A stretch of 64,000 bases of DNA from Rhizobium sp. Pop5. GTDB lineage: Bacteria; Pseudomonadota; Alphaproteobacteria; Rhizobiales; Rhizobiaceae. Below, one piece after another: positions 8,510 to 18,355 of the stretch; the stretch's first letter is position 1; the number at the start of each line of letters is the position of its first letter. The notes under the pieces are model-generated. The model had not been told where the DNA came from. It worked only from the letters and a program-made list of their open reading frames with translations, and ran no database searches. The position numbers and the translations under genes were made by a program. The stretch spans positions 2,728,001 to 2,792,000 of the forward strand of contig NZ_CP099399.1 in assembly GCF_024721175.1 (NCBI RefSeq), read 5' to 3'.

Positions 8510-9610
8510 ATGACCACCGCTTTAGGCGAAAAGATCAAGGCGATCATCCAGGCCAACGGCCCGATCAGCGTCACCGATTATTTCTCGCTCTGCCTCGCCG
8601 ATCCCGAACACGGCTATTATCGCACCCGCGAGCCCTTCGGCCGCTCCGGCGATTTCGTCACCGCGCCGGAGGTCAGCCAGATCTTCGGCGAGATGATCGG
8701 TGTCTTCATCGTCCATGCCTGGCAGCGCCATGGCACGCCGGCCGGCGTGCGCCTGGTCGAGATCGGCCCCGGCCGCGGCACGATGATGGCTGACATGCTG
8801 CGCGTCATCGCCCGCATCGCTCCGCCGCTTTTCGACACCATGACCGTGCATCTCGTCGAAACCAGCGAGCGCCTGCGCGATGTCCAGAACCAGACGCTCG
8901 AGGATTACGGCGACAAGATCGCCTGGCACAACGGTTTCGATGAAGTACCGTCCGGCTTCACGCTGATCGCCGCCAACGAGCTGTTCGACGCGATCCCGAT
9001 CCGCCAGTTCATCCGCACGCAGACCGGTTTCCGCGAGCGCATGGTCGGGCTCGATGCCGATGGCGAACTGACCTTCGCCGCCGGCGTCGCCGGCCTCGAT
9101 CCCGCGCTTCTCCCGGAACCGGTGCAGAACCTGTCGCTCGGCACGCTCTTCGAGATCTCGCCCGCCCGCCAGGCCGTAATGATGGCGATCTGCGAGCGGC
9201 TGCGCGCCTTTGGCGGCACGGCGCTCGCCATCGACTACGGCCATCTCGTCACCGGCTTCGGCGATACGCTGCAGGCCGTGCGCATGCATGAATTCGATCC
9301 GCCGCTCGCCCATCCCGGCGAAGCCGATCTGACGAGCCATGTCGATTTCCAGCAGCTTGCCGAAACGGCGCTTTCGGCCGGCCTCCATCTGAACGGCGCC
9401 CTGCATCAGGGCGACTTCCTGACCGGCCTCGGCATCCTCGAACGTGCAGCCGCCCTCGGCCGCGACCGCGAGCCGCAGACCCAGCAGGTCATCCAGACCG
9501 CGGTCGACAGGCTTGCCGGCGCCGGTGAAGGCCGGATGGGCGAACTCTTCAAGGTCATGGCGGTCTCCCATCCCGCAGTCGATCTCATGCCCTTTCGTCC
9601 TGTGGATTGA
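8510..9610 (+). CDS. MidA/NDUFAF7-family SAM-dependent protein arginine methyltransferase
   Basis: A 366 aa class I methyltransferase of the DUF185 family. The mitochondrial homologue NDUFAF7 methylates an arginine of complex I subunit NDUFS2. N-terminal ISVTDYFSLCLADPEHGYYRTR and GDFVTAPEVSQIFGEMIG are family signatures; the SAM motif VEIGPGRGTMMADML is at about residues 83-97, with ANELFDAIPIRQF downstream. ATG 8510 follows lgt by 19 bases, so they are cotranscribed. The target in bacteria is inferred from the family. Confidence 0.92.
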   Translation: MTTALGEKIKAIIQANGPISVTDYFSLCLADPEHGYYRTREPFGRSGDFVTAPEVSQIFGEMIGVFIVHAWQRHGTPAGVRLVEIGPGRGTMMADMLRVIARIAPPLFDTMTVHLVETSERLRDVQNQTLEDYGDKIAWHNGFDEVPSGFTLIAANELFDAIPIRQFIRTQTGFRERMVGLDADGELTFAAGVAGLDPALLPEPVQNLSLGTLFEISPARQAVMMAICERLRAFGGTALAIDYGHLVTGFGDTLQAVRMHEFDPPLAHPGEADLTSHVDFQQLAETALSAGLHLNGALHQGDFLTGLGILERAAALGRDREPQTQQVIQTAVDRLAGAGEGRMGELFKVMAVSHPAVDLMPFRPVD

Positions 9611-9676
9611 CAGGCCGCACGCGGCTGGGCCAACATCCCGCGCGAAACGCGCCGCAAGAACGATGCGCTTGGAAAC

Positions 9677-10504
9677 ATGACAACCCCTTCGAAACCTCCG
9701 GAATCACCGATGCAGCACGCGGCCTTTCCAGCACCGATCGAAAGCGCACTGCTGAACGAAGCAACGGACGGCACCATCCGCCACGGCTATTTCACCCGGG
9801 CCGGCGGCGTTTCCGAAGGCATCTATCGCGGCCTCAATGTCGGCCTCAGCTCCAGCGACGAGCGCGACAATGTCATGGAAAACCGCCGCCGGGTCGCAGC
9901 CTGGTTCGGCCTGCCGCTCGAGCGGCTGGCAACCGTGCATCAGGTTCACTCGCCCGATGTCGTGACGGTCGGCGCCCACTATGACGGCGCCCGTCCGGAT
10001 GCGGATGCGCTGGTGACAGCAGTACCCGGCATTGCGCTTGGCGTGCTCGCCGCCGATTGCGGTCCGATCCTTTTTGCCGATCCGGGCAACCGCGTCATCG
10101 GCGCCGCCCATGCCGGCTGGAAAGGCGCGCTGACCGGCATCATCGAAAATACCGTCGCCGCTATGGAGGCCCTGGGCGCTGACCGCGACAGCATCGTCGC
10201 CTGCCTCGGTCCCTCGATCAGCCAGGCAAGCTACGAGGTCGGCCCGGAATTCGTCGATCGTTTCATTGCCGAAAGCCCGGATTACGAGCGTTTCTTCGCA
10301 CCTTCCGCAACATCAGGCCACGCCATGTTCGATCTGCCGGCGCTGACCGTCGAGCGACTGGCCCAGGCCGGCGTACGCGCCGAGAGCCTCGGCCTCTGCA
10401 CCTATCCAGACAGCGATCGCTTCTTTTCCTACCGCAGGACGACACATCGCAAGGAGCCGGACTACGGCCGCCAGATTTCAGCGATATCAATCAGGGAGAA
10501 TTGA
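9677..10504 (+). CDS. pgeF: PgeF/YfiH-type multicopper-like purine nucleosidase / peptidoglycan editing factor
   Basis: A 275 aa protein of the DUF152 (laccase-domain, YfiH) family, linked in E. coli to correct peptidoglycan composition and in other species to purine nucleoside phosphorolysis or deamination. Conserved residues are present: TRAGGVSEG, VHQVHSPDVV (His), LAADCGPIL (Cys), AAHAGWKGAL (His) and GPSISQASYEVG. ATG 9677 follows midA by 66 bases. Its stop lies 5 bases before the ATG of the M24 peptidase. Confidence 0.9.
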   Translation: MTTPSKPPESPMQHAAFPAPIESALLNEATDGTIRHGYFTRAGGVSEGIYRGLNVGLSSSDERDNVMENRRRVAAWFGLPLERLATVHQVHSPDVVTVGAHYDGARPDADALVTAVPGIALGVLAADCGPILFADPGNRVIGAAHAGWKGALTGIIENTVAAMEALGADRDSIVACLGPSISQASYEVGPEFVDRFIAESPDYERFFAPSATSGHAMFDLPALTVERLAQAGVRAESLGLCTYPDSDRFFSYRRTTHRKEPDYGRQISAISIREN

Positions 10505-10509
10505 GCAGA

Positions 10510-11661
10510 ATGGCACTCCACTTCGAAAAGGCTGAGTTCGCAAGCCGGCTTGCGCGCCTCACCGAAAAGATGAAGGAAGAAAAGCTCGACGCACTGCTGC
10601 TCTTCGCCCAGGAAAGCATGTACTGGCTGACGGGCTACGACACCTTCGGCTACTGCTTCTTCCAGACGCTGATCGTCAAGAGCGACGGCACCATGGCGCT
10701 CATCACCCGCTCGGCCGATCTTCGCCAGGCCAAGCATACCTCGATCCTCGACGACATCCATGTCTGGGTCGACAGGGTCAATGCCGATCCGACGCTCGAT
10801 CTGAAGAACCTGCTGGTCGACATGGATCTGCTCGGCGCCCGCATCGGCGTCGAATATGATACGCACGGCATGACCGGCCGGGTCGCTCGCCTGCTCGACG
10901 CGCAGCTGGCCACCTTCGGCCAGATCGTCGACGCCTCCTATCTCGTCAGCCGCCTGCGCCTCGTCAAGAGCCCGACCGAGGTCGCCTATGTCGAACGCGC
11001 CGCCGTTCTCGCCGACGATGCGCTCGACGCTGCGATCCGGCTGACCAAGCCCGGTGCGGACGAAGCCGATATCCTCGCTGCCATGCAGGGCGCGATCTTC
11101 TCCGGCGGCGGCGACTATCCCGCCAACGAATTCATCATCGGCTCCAGCGCCGACGCCCTGCTCTGCCGCTACAAGGCCGGCCGCCGCAAGCTCGACGCCA
11201 ACGACCAGCTGACGCTCGAATGGGCCGGCACCTACGCGCATTATCATGCAGCCATGATGCGCACGATCGTCATCGGCGAACCGATGCAGCGCCACCGCGA
11301 GCTCTACAACGCCTGCCGCGAGACCATCGAGGCGATCGAGACCGTGCTGAAGCCCGGTCACACCTTCGGCGATGTCTTCGACATGCACGCCAAGATCATG
11401 GACGAGCGCGGCCTCGCCCGCCATCGGCTGAATGCCTGCGGCTACTCGCTCGGCGCCCGCTTCTCGCCCTCCTGGATGGAGCATCAGATGTTCCATATCG
11501 GCAATCCGCAGCCGATCGAGCCGAACATGTCGCTCTTCGTGCACATGATCATCGCCGATTCCGATACGGGCACGGCGATGACGCTCGGCCAGACCTATCT
11601 GACGACGGCGGATGCGCCGCGCACGCTTTCGCGCCACCCGCTCGATTTCATCGGTCTTTGA
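10510..11661 (+). CDS. M24-family metallopeptidase (Xaa-Pro aminopeptidase / creatinase-like)
   Basis: A 383 aa pita-bread-fold protein. The creatinase N-terminal domain spans about 1-150 (KLDALLLFAQESMYWLTGYD) and the catalytic domain about 160-380. Some positions expected for metal binding are altered: the usual first Asp region reads LTLEWAGTYAHYHAAMMRT, while RHRLNACGYSLG and the following HMIIADSD keep other elements. The protein may therefore have unusual metal use or act as a non-peptidase. ATG 10510 is chosen over an in-frame TTG at 10501 because GGGAG is then 12 bases upstream. Operonic with pgeF. Confidence 0.82.
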   Translation: MALHFEKAEFASRLARLTEKMKEEKLDALLLFAQESMYWLTGYDTFGYCFFQTLIVKSDGTMALITRSADLRQAKHTSILDDIHVWVDRVNADPTLDLKNLLVDMDLLGARIGVEYDTHGMTGRVARLLDAQLATFGQIVDASYLVSRLRLVKSPTEVAYVERAAVLADDALDAAIRLTKPGADEADILAAMQGAIFSGGGDYPANEFIIGSSADALLCRYKAGRRKLDANDQLTLEWAGTYAHYHAAMMRTIVIGEPMQRHRELYNACRETIEAIETVLKPGHTFGDVFDMHAKIMDERGLARHRLNACGYSLGARFSPSWMEHQMFHIGNPQPIEPNMSLFVHMIIADSDTGTAMTLGQTYLTTADAPRTLSRHPLDFIGL

Positions 11662-11707
11662 GCGCTGGGATTGACCGGTGAGAATCCGGAATTGACAGAA
11701 GACGGTG

Positions 11708-11731
11708 CCCGCCCGCATAAATTCGGGCGGG
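11708..11731. terminator. GC-rich hairpin after the M24 peptidase gene
   Basis: Perfect 8-bp stem CCCGCCCG / CGGGCGGG with loop CATAAATT, between the peptidase and the lipoprotein gene. It lacks a T run and may only attenuate or stabilise the upstream mRNA. Confidence 0.45.
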
Positions 11732-11763
11732 GCTGACGCGATTGTGGGAAGGACGGACAAGGG

Positions 11764-12585
11764 ATGACGCGAGCTGCGATTGTGCCCACGCTCCTGATCG
11801 TCACGGCCCTGCTGGCCGCCTGCAACACCACCGATGCGCTGACGCCGCAGGTCGATATCGGCGATTCCGCGGACGCTGTGCAGTCGAGCCCGGTAACGCA
11901 AAGGGAAGCCGAGCGTCTGGCGGGCACACGCCAGCAGGTCTTCGCCGGAAGCCCGCAGCAGGGCGGTTACCATCCCGCCTACCCTCAGACCGAGGATCAA
12001 TCGCAGCAGACCTATCGGCCAGGCACCGGTGCACAGCCGACGACAATGCAGGAGCAGGCCGACGCCCTGTCGAGGAACGGCTCCTCACCGGCCGCCTCCG
12101 CTCCGATCGAGGGACAGTCGTTGCCGCCGGCGGCCGGCAGCCAGGCTGCCGCGCAGCCGGCCGAGGTGCGGCAGCCCCAACAGACCGCCACCCTCAATTC
12201 CGGCCCCTCCTCCGCCCGCGGCAATACGGTGCGCTTCCTGCCGATCATCGGCGCGCCGGTGCAGGCGGTGACGCCCCTCTCGCGCCAGCTTGGCGCCGAG
12301 GCGCGCGCGCACGGCCTCTCCATCAAGAGTTCGAACGATTCAAGCAGCGACTACATCCTGAAGGGCTACCTCTCGGCCTTCAGCGACGATGGCAAAGTCA
12401 CCGTTGTCTACGTCTGGGATATTCTCGACAATGGCGGCGCCCGCCTCCACCGCATCCAGGGCCAGGAAAGCGTGCCGGCGGCCGCGGCCGATCCCTGGGC
12501 GGGCGTTCCGGCTTCGGTGATGCAGCAGATCGGCTCGAAGACCATCGCCGAATTCTCCTCCTGGCGGCAGACTCAGGGCGGTTAG
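11764..12585 (+). CDS. Probable lipoprotein of unknown function
   Basis: A 273 aa exported protein. A hydrophobic signal (IVPTLLIVTALLAAC) ends in lipobox LAAC with Cys at about 20. Residues 25-150 are low-complexity, rich in Gln, Pro, Ala and Ser, as in a flexible tether. The C-terminal 120 residues look folded: TVRFLPIIGAPVQAVTPLSR, SSNDSSSDYILKGYLSAF, VTVVYVWDILD. That domain suggests a periplasmic globular module; I do not know its family name. It is 102 bases after the peptidase gene and may share its transcript. Confidence 0.8.
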   Translation: MTRAAIVPTLLIVTALLAACNTTDALTPQVDIGDSADAVQSSPVTQREAERLAGTRQQVFAGSPQQGGYHPAYPQTEDQSQQTYRPGTGAQPTTMQEQADALSRNGSSPAASAPIEGQSLPPAAGSQAAAQPAEVRQPQQTATLNSGPSSARGNTVRFLPIIGAPVQAVTPLSRQLGAEARAHGLSIKSSNDSSSDYILKGYLSAFSDDGKVTVVYVWDILDNGGARLHRIQGQESVPAAAADPWAGVPASVMQQIGSKTIAEFSSWRQTQGG

Positions 12586-12629
12586 TCACAAACTTTTTGC
12601 AAATATGGACCCCTGTGGCGCCTTTGCCC

Positions 12630-12657
12630 TTGCATTCACGGGGAAGCTGACTAATAA
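12630..12657 (+). promoter_or_regulatory. Candidate sigma70-type promoter of prs
   Basis: TTGCAT (12630-12635) and TAATAA (12652-12657) with a 16-base spacer, ending 33 bases before the prs ATG. Visual match only. Confidence 0.4.
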
Positions 12658-12690
12658 GCGCGGCTATCAGCGCATAACAGGCGGACCAAA

Positions 12691-13623
12691 ATGAAGGTTT
12701 TCGCAGGCAATTCGAACCGGCAACTTGCCGAAGCGATCTGCAACTATCTCAATGTTCCCTTGGGGAGAGCCAGCGTCCGAAGGTTTGCCGATCAGGAAAT
12801 CTTCGTGGAAATCCAGGAAAATGTGCGCGGTGAGGACGTTTTCCTCGTACAGCCGACCGCCTTTCCCGCGAACGACCACTTGATGGAACTGCTGATCATG
12901 ATCGACGCTATGCGTCGGTCGTCAGCCCGCCGCATCACCGCCGTCATTCCCTATTTCGGTTACGCCCGCCAGGACCGCCGTGCCTCCGGCCGTACGCCGA
13001 TCTCCGCCAAGCTGGTGGCAAACCTCATTACCGAAGCCGGCGCCGACCGCGTCATGACGCTCGACCTCCACGCAGGCCAGATCCAGGGCTTCTTCGATAT
13101 CCCCACGGACAACCTCTTTGCCCTGCCCGTGCTGACGCGCGACATCAAGAGCCACTACGATCTCAGCAACGTCATGGTCGTCTCGCCCGACGTCGGCGGC
13201 GTGGTGCGTGCCCGCGCGCTTGCCAAACGGCTGGACTGTCTTCTGGCCATCGTCGACAAGCGTCGCGATCGGCCGGGTGAATCCGAAGTCATGAACATCA
13301 TCGGCGACATCGCCGGCAAGGACTGTCTGCTGATCGACGACATCGTCGATTCCGGCGGCACGCTTTGCAACGCGGCCGATGCGATGCTCGCCAAGGGCGC
13401 CGCCAGCGTCACCGCCTACATCACCCACGGCGTTCTCTCGGGTGGCGCGGTTACCCGCGTCACCTCTTCGAAGCTGCGCGAACTCGTCATCACGGATTCG
13501 ATCCAGCCGACCACGGCCGTGCTCTCGGCGCACAATATCCGCGTCGTGACGACGGCCCCGCTGATCGGCGAAGCCATCAGCCGAACGGCCCAGGAAGAAT
13601 CCGTCTCCAGCCTTTTCGACTGA
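12691..13623 (+). CDS. prs: Ribose-phosphate pyrophosphokinase (PRPP synthase)
   Basis: Makes PRPP from ribose 5-phosphate and ATP, feeding purine, pyrimidine, histidine and tryptophan synthesis. 310 aa, standard class I length. Motifs: [15 protein letters not shown] at the start, [25 protein letters not shown] (ATP site), [28 protein letters not shown] and the PRPP loop [12 protein letters not shown] at about 213-224. ATG 12691 is unambiguous. Single gene, with a candidate promoter at 12630-12657 and a hairpin after the stop. Confidence 0.97.
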   Translation: MKVFAGNSNRQLAEAICNYLNVPLGRASVRRFADQEIFVEIQENVRGEDVFLVQPTAFPANDHLMELLIMIDAMRRSSARRITAVIPYFGYARQDRRASGRTPISAKLVANLITEAGADRVMTLDLHAGQIQGFFDIPTDNLFALPVLTRDIKSHYDLSNVMVVSPDVGGVVRARALAKRLDCLLAIVDKRRDRPGESEVMNIIGDIAGKDCLLIDDIVDSGGTLCNAADAMLAKGAASVTAYITHGVLSGGAVTRVTSSKLRELVITDSIQPTTAVLSAHNIRVVTTAPLIGEAISRTAQEESVSSLFD

Positions 13624-13631
13624 CGGGCAAG

Positions 13632-13659
13632 CTCCGCCGCGTGAATTTCCACGGCGGAG
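13632..13659. terminator. Hairpin between prs and the aldo/keto reductase gene
   Basis: Inverted repeat CTCCGCCG / CGGCGGAG around GTGAATTTCCA, between convergent genes. Short T tract absent; probably a shared, weak terminator. Confidence 0.45.
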
Positions 13660-13677
13660 AGACCACTTGGCTCACGT

Positions 13678-14706
13678 TCAGCGGCCGAAAGCCGCCTTTT
13701 GCTGCTGGTCGACGAGATTGTCGATGAACCAGTTCGGATAGACCGGCGCAGGCTCGGTCGCCGCATCGAGCGCGGCAAGCTCGCCTTCCTCAAGCATCAA
13801 ATCCGCCGCGCCGAGATTGTCGGCCAGTTGATGCGGCTTCGAGGCGCCGAGCAGCACGCTGGAGACCGCCTTTTTCGCAAGCAGCCAGGCGATCGCCACC
13901 TGGGCGACGCTCGCTCCGTGTGCGGCGGCAATCACCCGCATGCGCTCGACCAGCGCGAAGCCCCGCTCCTTGTCGAAGGGCAGGATGTCGAAGCCGGAAT
14001 AGCGGTTCTCGGGATCGCCGAGCGTTTCGCGCGTGTATTTGCCGGAGAGAAAACCGGAGGCGAGCGGGCTCCAGACCGTGAGCCCGAGGCCATAGCGCTG
14101 CATCATCGGAAGAACGTCGCGCTCGACATCGCGGCCGAGCAGCGAATAGTGCATCTGCCCATGCGTGAAGGGCGCCAGCCCATTCGCCTTCTGGATTTCA
14201 AGCGCTGCCGCCACCTTCCAGGCCGACCAGTTGGAGAAGCCGATATAACGGACCTTGCCGGAGCGCACGACGGCGTCGAGTACCGACAGCGTCTCCTCCA
14301 GCGGCGTGAACGGATCTTCCTTGTGAACGATATAAACGTCGATCCAGTCCGTTCCGAGCCGCTTCAGGCTTTCATCGACCGACCAGAGAATGTGGCGGCG
14401 GGAGAGTCCGGCCTGGCCGAGCGGCGCACCGGTGCGGAAGCCGACCTTCGTCGCGATCACCACCTCACTGCGCCGCGCCTTCAAGACCTGCCCAAGGATC
14501 GTTTCCGACTGGCCGGAGGCATAGGCATCCGCCGTATCGAAGAAGTTGACGCCGGCATCGAGCGCTTGGCCGACAAGCGCGTCGGCGACGTCGGCCTCGG
14601 TCTTGTAGATCGAACCCATGCTGCGGTCGCCCGATGTAAAGGTCATCGCGCCGAAGGCAAGCCTGGAAACGGCAAGGCCAGTTTGTCCGAGGGTCGTGTA
14701 CTGCAT
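13678..14706 (-). CDS. Aldo/keto reductase
   Basis: A 342 aa NADPH-dependent oxidoreductase of the AKR family, subgroup with YajO/Gfo-type length. Motifs: FGAMTFTSGD, the Asp-Tyr pair in FFDTADAYASGQSE, catalytic Lys in VVIATKVGF, His in YIVHKEDPF, and LLGASKPHQLADNLGA in the cofactor-binding end. ATG 14706 has GGAGG 5 bases upstream. It is divergent from a LysR regulator 117 bases away, which probably controls it. Substrate unknown. Confidence 0.92.
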   Translation of the reverse strand: MQYTTLGQTGLAVSRLAFGAMTFTSGDRSMGSIYKTEADVADALVGQALDAGVNFFDTADAYASGQSETILGQVLKARRSEVVIATKVGFRTGAPLGQAGLSRRHILWSVDESLKRLGTDWIDVYIVHKEDPFTPLEETLSVLDAVVRSGKVRYIGFSNWSAWKVAAALEIQKANGLAPFTHGQMHYSLLGRDVERDVLPMMQRYGLGLTVWSPLASGFLSGKYTRETLGDPENRYSGFDILPFDKERGFALVERMRVIAAAHGASVAQVAIAWLLAKKAVSSVLLGASKPHQLADNLGAADLMLEEGELAALDAATEPAPVYPNWFIDNLVDQQQKAAFGR

Positions 14707-14823
14707 GTCATCCTCCATCCGTTGGATTGTTGTGATCGGATGAGCAGACAATGCACCAAAGCATTATTGCGAAAAACCCGCCTGATCGATAAAGCTTATG
14801 AAGTTTAGCTTCACAATCGCACC

Positions 14824-15729
14824 ATGCCACACGATCCCTTCACCGGACTGACCGAATTCCTGGCGGTCGCCGACGCCAGGAGCTTCACTGCTGCCGCCGC
14901 GTCGCTCGGCGTGACACCGACCGCCGTCAGCCAGACGATCCGCGCGCTTGAAAAACGGCTCGGGATGCCGCTTTTCGTCCGCACCACGCGGCGCGTCGCG
15001 CTCACCGAAGCGGGCGCTGCCCTCTTCCATCGGATTCGCCCCGCCGCAGCCGACATCGCCGATGCCTTCGACATGCTGGAGGACTTCCGCGATCGTCCGC
15101 TCGGGCATCTCAGACTCACCGTGCCGCGCATGGCCGTACCTGTGATCGTTACGCCGCTGATGCCGCGATTTCGCCAGGCCTACCCCGACATCTCGGTGGA
15201 GATTTCAGTCGACGATGCGGCGATCGACATTACCGAACGTGGCTTCGACGCCGGCATCCGCATCGGCGAGGCGATCGAAAAGGACATGATCGCGATGCGG
15301 CTGACACCTGATATCACTTGGACGGTCGTCGGTTCGCCCGGCTATTTCGCACGGCACGGCCGGCCGGCGACGCCCGAGGACCTCACCCGTCATCAGGCGA
15401 TCCGCTATCGCTACCCGACATCTGGCGTCATCTATCGCTGGGAATTCGAGCGTGCCGGACGCGACTTCTCCGTCGATGCGCCCGGCAGCGTGATGGTCAA
15501 CGATTTCCTGCTGCTGCTCGAACTCGCCGAAGCCGGGCTTGGCCTTGCCTATCTGCCCGACATTTCCGTCGGCGAGGCTGTGGCGGCGGGGCGGCTCGAA
15601 CGGGCCCTTCAGGCCTTTCTGCCGACCTCGCCCGGCCTCTTCGCCTATTTTCCCGCCCGCTCGCAGGCGCAGCCAAAGCTGCGCGTCTTTCTCGACATGG
15701 CCTCGACGCTCTTGCGCCGCAAAGGGTGA
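14824..15729 (+). CDS. LysR-family transcriptional regulator
   Basis: A 301 aa regulator. The N-terminal winged helix (about 1-65) reads LTEFLAVADARSFTAAAASL then TPTAVSQTIRALEKRLGMPL, the standard LysR recognition region. The C-terminal effector domain (about 90-295) is of the CrgA/PA0477-like type, with FDAGIRIGEAIEKDMIAMRL. The divergent neighbour is an aldo/keto reductase, so it is likely an autoregulated activator or repressor of that gene through the 117-base shared promoter. Effector unknown. Confidence 0.93.
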   Translation: MPHDPFTGLTEFLAVADARSFTAAAASLGVTPTAVSQTIRALEKRLGMPLFVRTTRRVALTEAGAALFHRIRPAAADIADAFDMLEDFRDRPLGHLRLTVPRMAVPVIVTPLMPRFRQAYPDISVEISVDDAAIDITERGFDAGIRIGEAIEKDMIAMRLTPDITWTVVGSPGYFARHGRPATPEDLTRHQAIRYRYPTSGVIYRWEFERAGRDFSVDAPGSVMVNDFLLLLELAEAGLGLAYLPDISVGEAVAAGRLERALQAFLPTSPGLFAYFPARSQAQPKLRVFLDMASTLLRRKG

Positions 15730-15797
15730 TAGCTCAGCGGCGCGTCTGCTGCTCTTCGAACGAGAAAATTCGGATCCGCCCGACCGGTCCGGCAGCG

Positions 15798-17258
15798 TTA
15801 CGGCTGGTCCGCACCCTTGATCGCCTGGCCGTTGACCGTGACCGAACCGTCGCGACCGACGCTGATGTCCCAGCGCGAGCGGCCGTCAGCGTCGGTCTTG
15901 GCAAAGCCCTTCACCATCATGATGCCGAAGGAGACCTGGTTGAGGTCGGGGTCGGTCTTGGCGAGCTCCTGAACCGCGGCGATCGTCTTGTCGAGATCGC
16001 GGGCAAGAATCGTCGCCTCCATCGAATAGTCCTTCTCGGTGTCGACCCTGCCCTCGATCTTGCCTGTCATGTCGATGTCGTAGACATCGGACTTGGCACT
16101 GATCTTCGGAAACTCGACAGCGAGACGGCCGTCCCGGAAGAGCTTCTTGCCCATCTCCTCGCCGCTCTTCTCCGCCGCCTTGTCGTTGAAATCCATCGCC
16201 ATGAAGGCATCGCCGAAGCTTGCGAAATCCAGATTGGGAACGGCGAGCTGCAGATCGAGACTGGTCGGCATAAAGGCCGAATAGCTCGCCGGCATCAGCG
16301 GCGTGTCGACGCTGATGTCCTGCGCGTTGAAGCCGAAGCCGAAACGCATGGCATCGGTCGGCCCGTCCATGGCGACGTTGTAGCCGAATGCTTTGGCGCC
16401 GCCCTTGCCCACTTCTGTGCTGACGGTCAGATTGTTGACCCCGATCGTTTCACTGAATGAGGTAAGAAGCGGGAAAGCATCCTTCACGATTCCCTTTATC
16501 TTGGTGGTGTTTTCGGGGCTCAATTCCTTCTCGTCGACATGGTCGAGAACGAAGAAGATCATGTCGCGGATCTGCTTGGCCGGCAGGCCGTTCACCTTGC
16601 CGTCGAAATTGACCGTGTCGGCGCGGAGTTCGACAGGCGGCGTCTGCTGGCCGGAAACCTGCTCGAGGAAGCCCGACACCGAACCGCCCACAACGAAATC
16701 GATACGCCCGTTGCCGCCGGCGCTGTCGGTGGAGCTCAGCTTCTGCTCCATGCTGGCCATGCTGGCGCTGACTTCCTCGGTATCGGTCTTGCTTGTGACC
16801 TTGATGTCCTTGGCCGTGGCGCTGCTCGAACGCAGATAGCTGATCGCGGGATCGAAGACGCCGGTGTAGGCGAGCGAAGCGATCGAATAGGTGAAATCCG
16901 TCGGCTTCTGGTCCTTGCCCTTTAAGTGGCCGGAGACGTTGAGGCTGTTATCGCCCTCGATGTTCCAGAGGCCGCTGTCGAGCGGCGTGGCAAATGTCGA
17001 GAATGGCGTCAGACCATTGATTGTGAAGGTCGCCGGATCGACTTTGGTCAAAAGCTTCGCCAGATCGTAAATGATCTCGTAGCGCGTGCCGGCCGGATTG
17101 ACGGTGATCAGACCGCTCTTCGCCAGATCCTCGGGAAGCAGCTTCGTCAGAGTGTCCTTGACCGCATTGGCGCCGTCCTGGTTGATTTCGACGCCCTGGG
17201 CTGTAGTGACAAGGCAAAGTGCCAGCAAGCTCGTTGCCGTGACAAGTTTGAGACGCAT
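15798..17258 (-). CDS. Exported protein of unknown function
   Basis: A 486 aa protein with a cleavable-looking signal peptide (LVTATSLLALCLVTTAQG) and no later membrane segment, so probably periplasmic. The mature chain is rich in beta-like stretches (GRIDFVVGGSVSGFLEQVSG, AFGYNVAMDGPTD) and ends VTVNGQAIKGADQP. Long regions alternate hydrophobic residues as in a lipid-binding or AsmA-like beta fold, but I do not recognise the family. ATG 17258 has GAGGAG at good distance. It is a monocistronic minus-strand gene convergent with the LysR gene. Confidence 0.75.
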   Translation of the reverse strand: MRLKLVTATSLLALCLVTTAQGVEINQDGANAVKDTLTKLLPEDLAKSGLITVNPAGTRYEIIYDLAKLLTKVDPATFTINGLTPFSTFATPLDSGLWNIEGDNSLNVSGHLKGKDQKPTDFTYSIASLAYTGVFDPAISYLRSSSATAKDIKVTSKTDTEEVSASMASMEQKLSSTDSAGGNGRIDFVVGGSVSGFLEQVSGQQTPPVELRADTVNFDGKVNGLPAKQIRDMIFFVLDHVDEKELSPENTTKIKGIVKDAFPLLTSFSETIGVNNLTVSTEVGKGGAKAFGYNVAMDGPTDAMRFGFGFNAQDISVDTPLMPASYSAFMPTSLDLQLAVPNLDFASFGDAFMAMDFNDKAAEKSGEEMGKKLFRDGRLAVEFPKISAKSDVYDIDMTGKIEGRVDTEKDYSMEATILARDLDKTIAAVQELAKTDPDLNQVSFGIMMVKGFAKTDADGRSRWDISVGRDGSVTVNGQAIKGADQP

Positions 17259-17561
17259 AGTCCGATTTCTCCTCAGCCGCTCTTTTGATTGCGGCCATCC
17301 AAAGATGAGAAGCGCGTCCGTGTCAATTTGCGCTTTCGTGGAAATGACAAATTTGCCGCTTGTTTCGGCGGCGGATTTCGCGCACGACCGCGCCGCAATC
17401 GGCAACTTGCGTTTCCGAGCGACTTATAATATAGGCCACCGGTCCGCGTAGACACCCTTGGAGGCAACGCGGATGAGGTTGGATCATATCCGCCTCCGGT
17501 TCGATGGCACAAGGCTTCCCGCCGCCGCCGAACTCTCCAAATAACCTCGAAAGGAATAGCC

Positions 17562-18170
17562 ATGAGCCAGGAAACTTACGAGCTCAAGGCCGAGGCGCGC
17601 GAACGGGTTGGTAAGGGGTCCGCCCGTGAACTTCGCCGCAACGGTTTGATTCCCGCTGTCATCTATGGTGACAAGCAGGCCCCCATTGCCATCGCTCTCA
17701 ACACCAATGAGGTGACGAAGCGCATTCACGCCGGTGGCTTCATGACCACTGTCGCGACCATCGAAGTCGACGGCAAGAAGTACAAGGTTCTGCCGAAGGA
17801 CTACCAGCTCGATCCGGTCCGCGACTTCACGCTGCATGTCGACTTCCTGCGCGTCTCCGGCAACACCCAGGTGACCGTCGAAATCCCTGTTCACTTCATC
17901 AACGAAGATAAGTCCCAGGGCCTCAAGGTCGGCGGTGTTCTGAACATCGTTCGCCACGAAGTCGAAGTTCACTGCCCGGCCGATGCGATCCCGGAATTCT
18001 TCAATGTTGACCTCAGCGGCAAGAAGATCGGCGACAGCATCCATATTTCGGAAGTTACCCTCCCGAAGGGCGTCACCACGGTCATCGACCGCGACTTCAC
18101 GATCGCGACCATCATCGCCCCGGCTGGCGGCGTCGATGAGAGCGCTGCGGAAGGCGAAGCCGGAGCTTGA
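17562..18170 (+). CDS. rplY: 50S ribosomal protein L25, long (general stress protein Ctc) form
   Basis: Binds 5S rRNA in the large subunit. 202 aa: an N-terminal L25 domain (about 5-95, [25 protein letters not shown]) and a C-terminal beta domain of the CTC/TL5 type ([35 protein letters not shown]), with an acidic tail [13 protein letters not shown] 17562 has AAGGAA upstream. A -10-like TATAAT is at about 17427, but the -35 is unclear. A strong terminator follows the stop. Confidence 0.96.
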   Translation: MSQETYELKAEARERVGKGSARELRRNGLIPAVIYGDKQAPIAIALNTNEVTKRIHAGGFMTTVATIEVDGKKYKVLPKDYQLDPVRDFTLHVDFLRVSGNTQVTVEIPVHFINEDKSQGLKVGGVLNIVRHEVEVHCPADAIPEFFNVDLSGKKIGDSIHISEVTLPKGVTTVIDRDFTIATIIAPAGGVDESAAEGEAGA

Positions 18171-18197
18171 TCGCTTCGACAATTTGTAAAGCATATG

Positions 18198-18228
18198 GCC
18201 CGCTTTCCCTTGGAAAGCGGGCTTTTTT
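18198..18228 (+). terminator. Rho-independent terminator of rplY
   Basis: Stem GCCCGCTTTCC (18198-18208) / GGAAAGCGGGC (18212-18222), 3-base loop, then six T. It separates rplY from the GGDEF/EAL gene. Confidence 0.92.
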
Positions 18229-18355
18229 CGTTGCCCGGAATGGTTGTCGTTTCAGCAACATTTAAGAAATTTATGGAAGCATGCTCCGTCAGCTGCGAAG
18301 AAGCCCGCCCAACGCGCGACAGCAAATAAGGCCGGCCGGGGGAGTAGACGGAACC

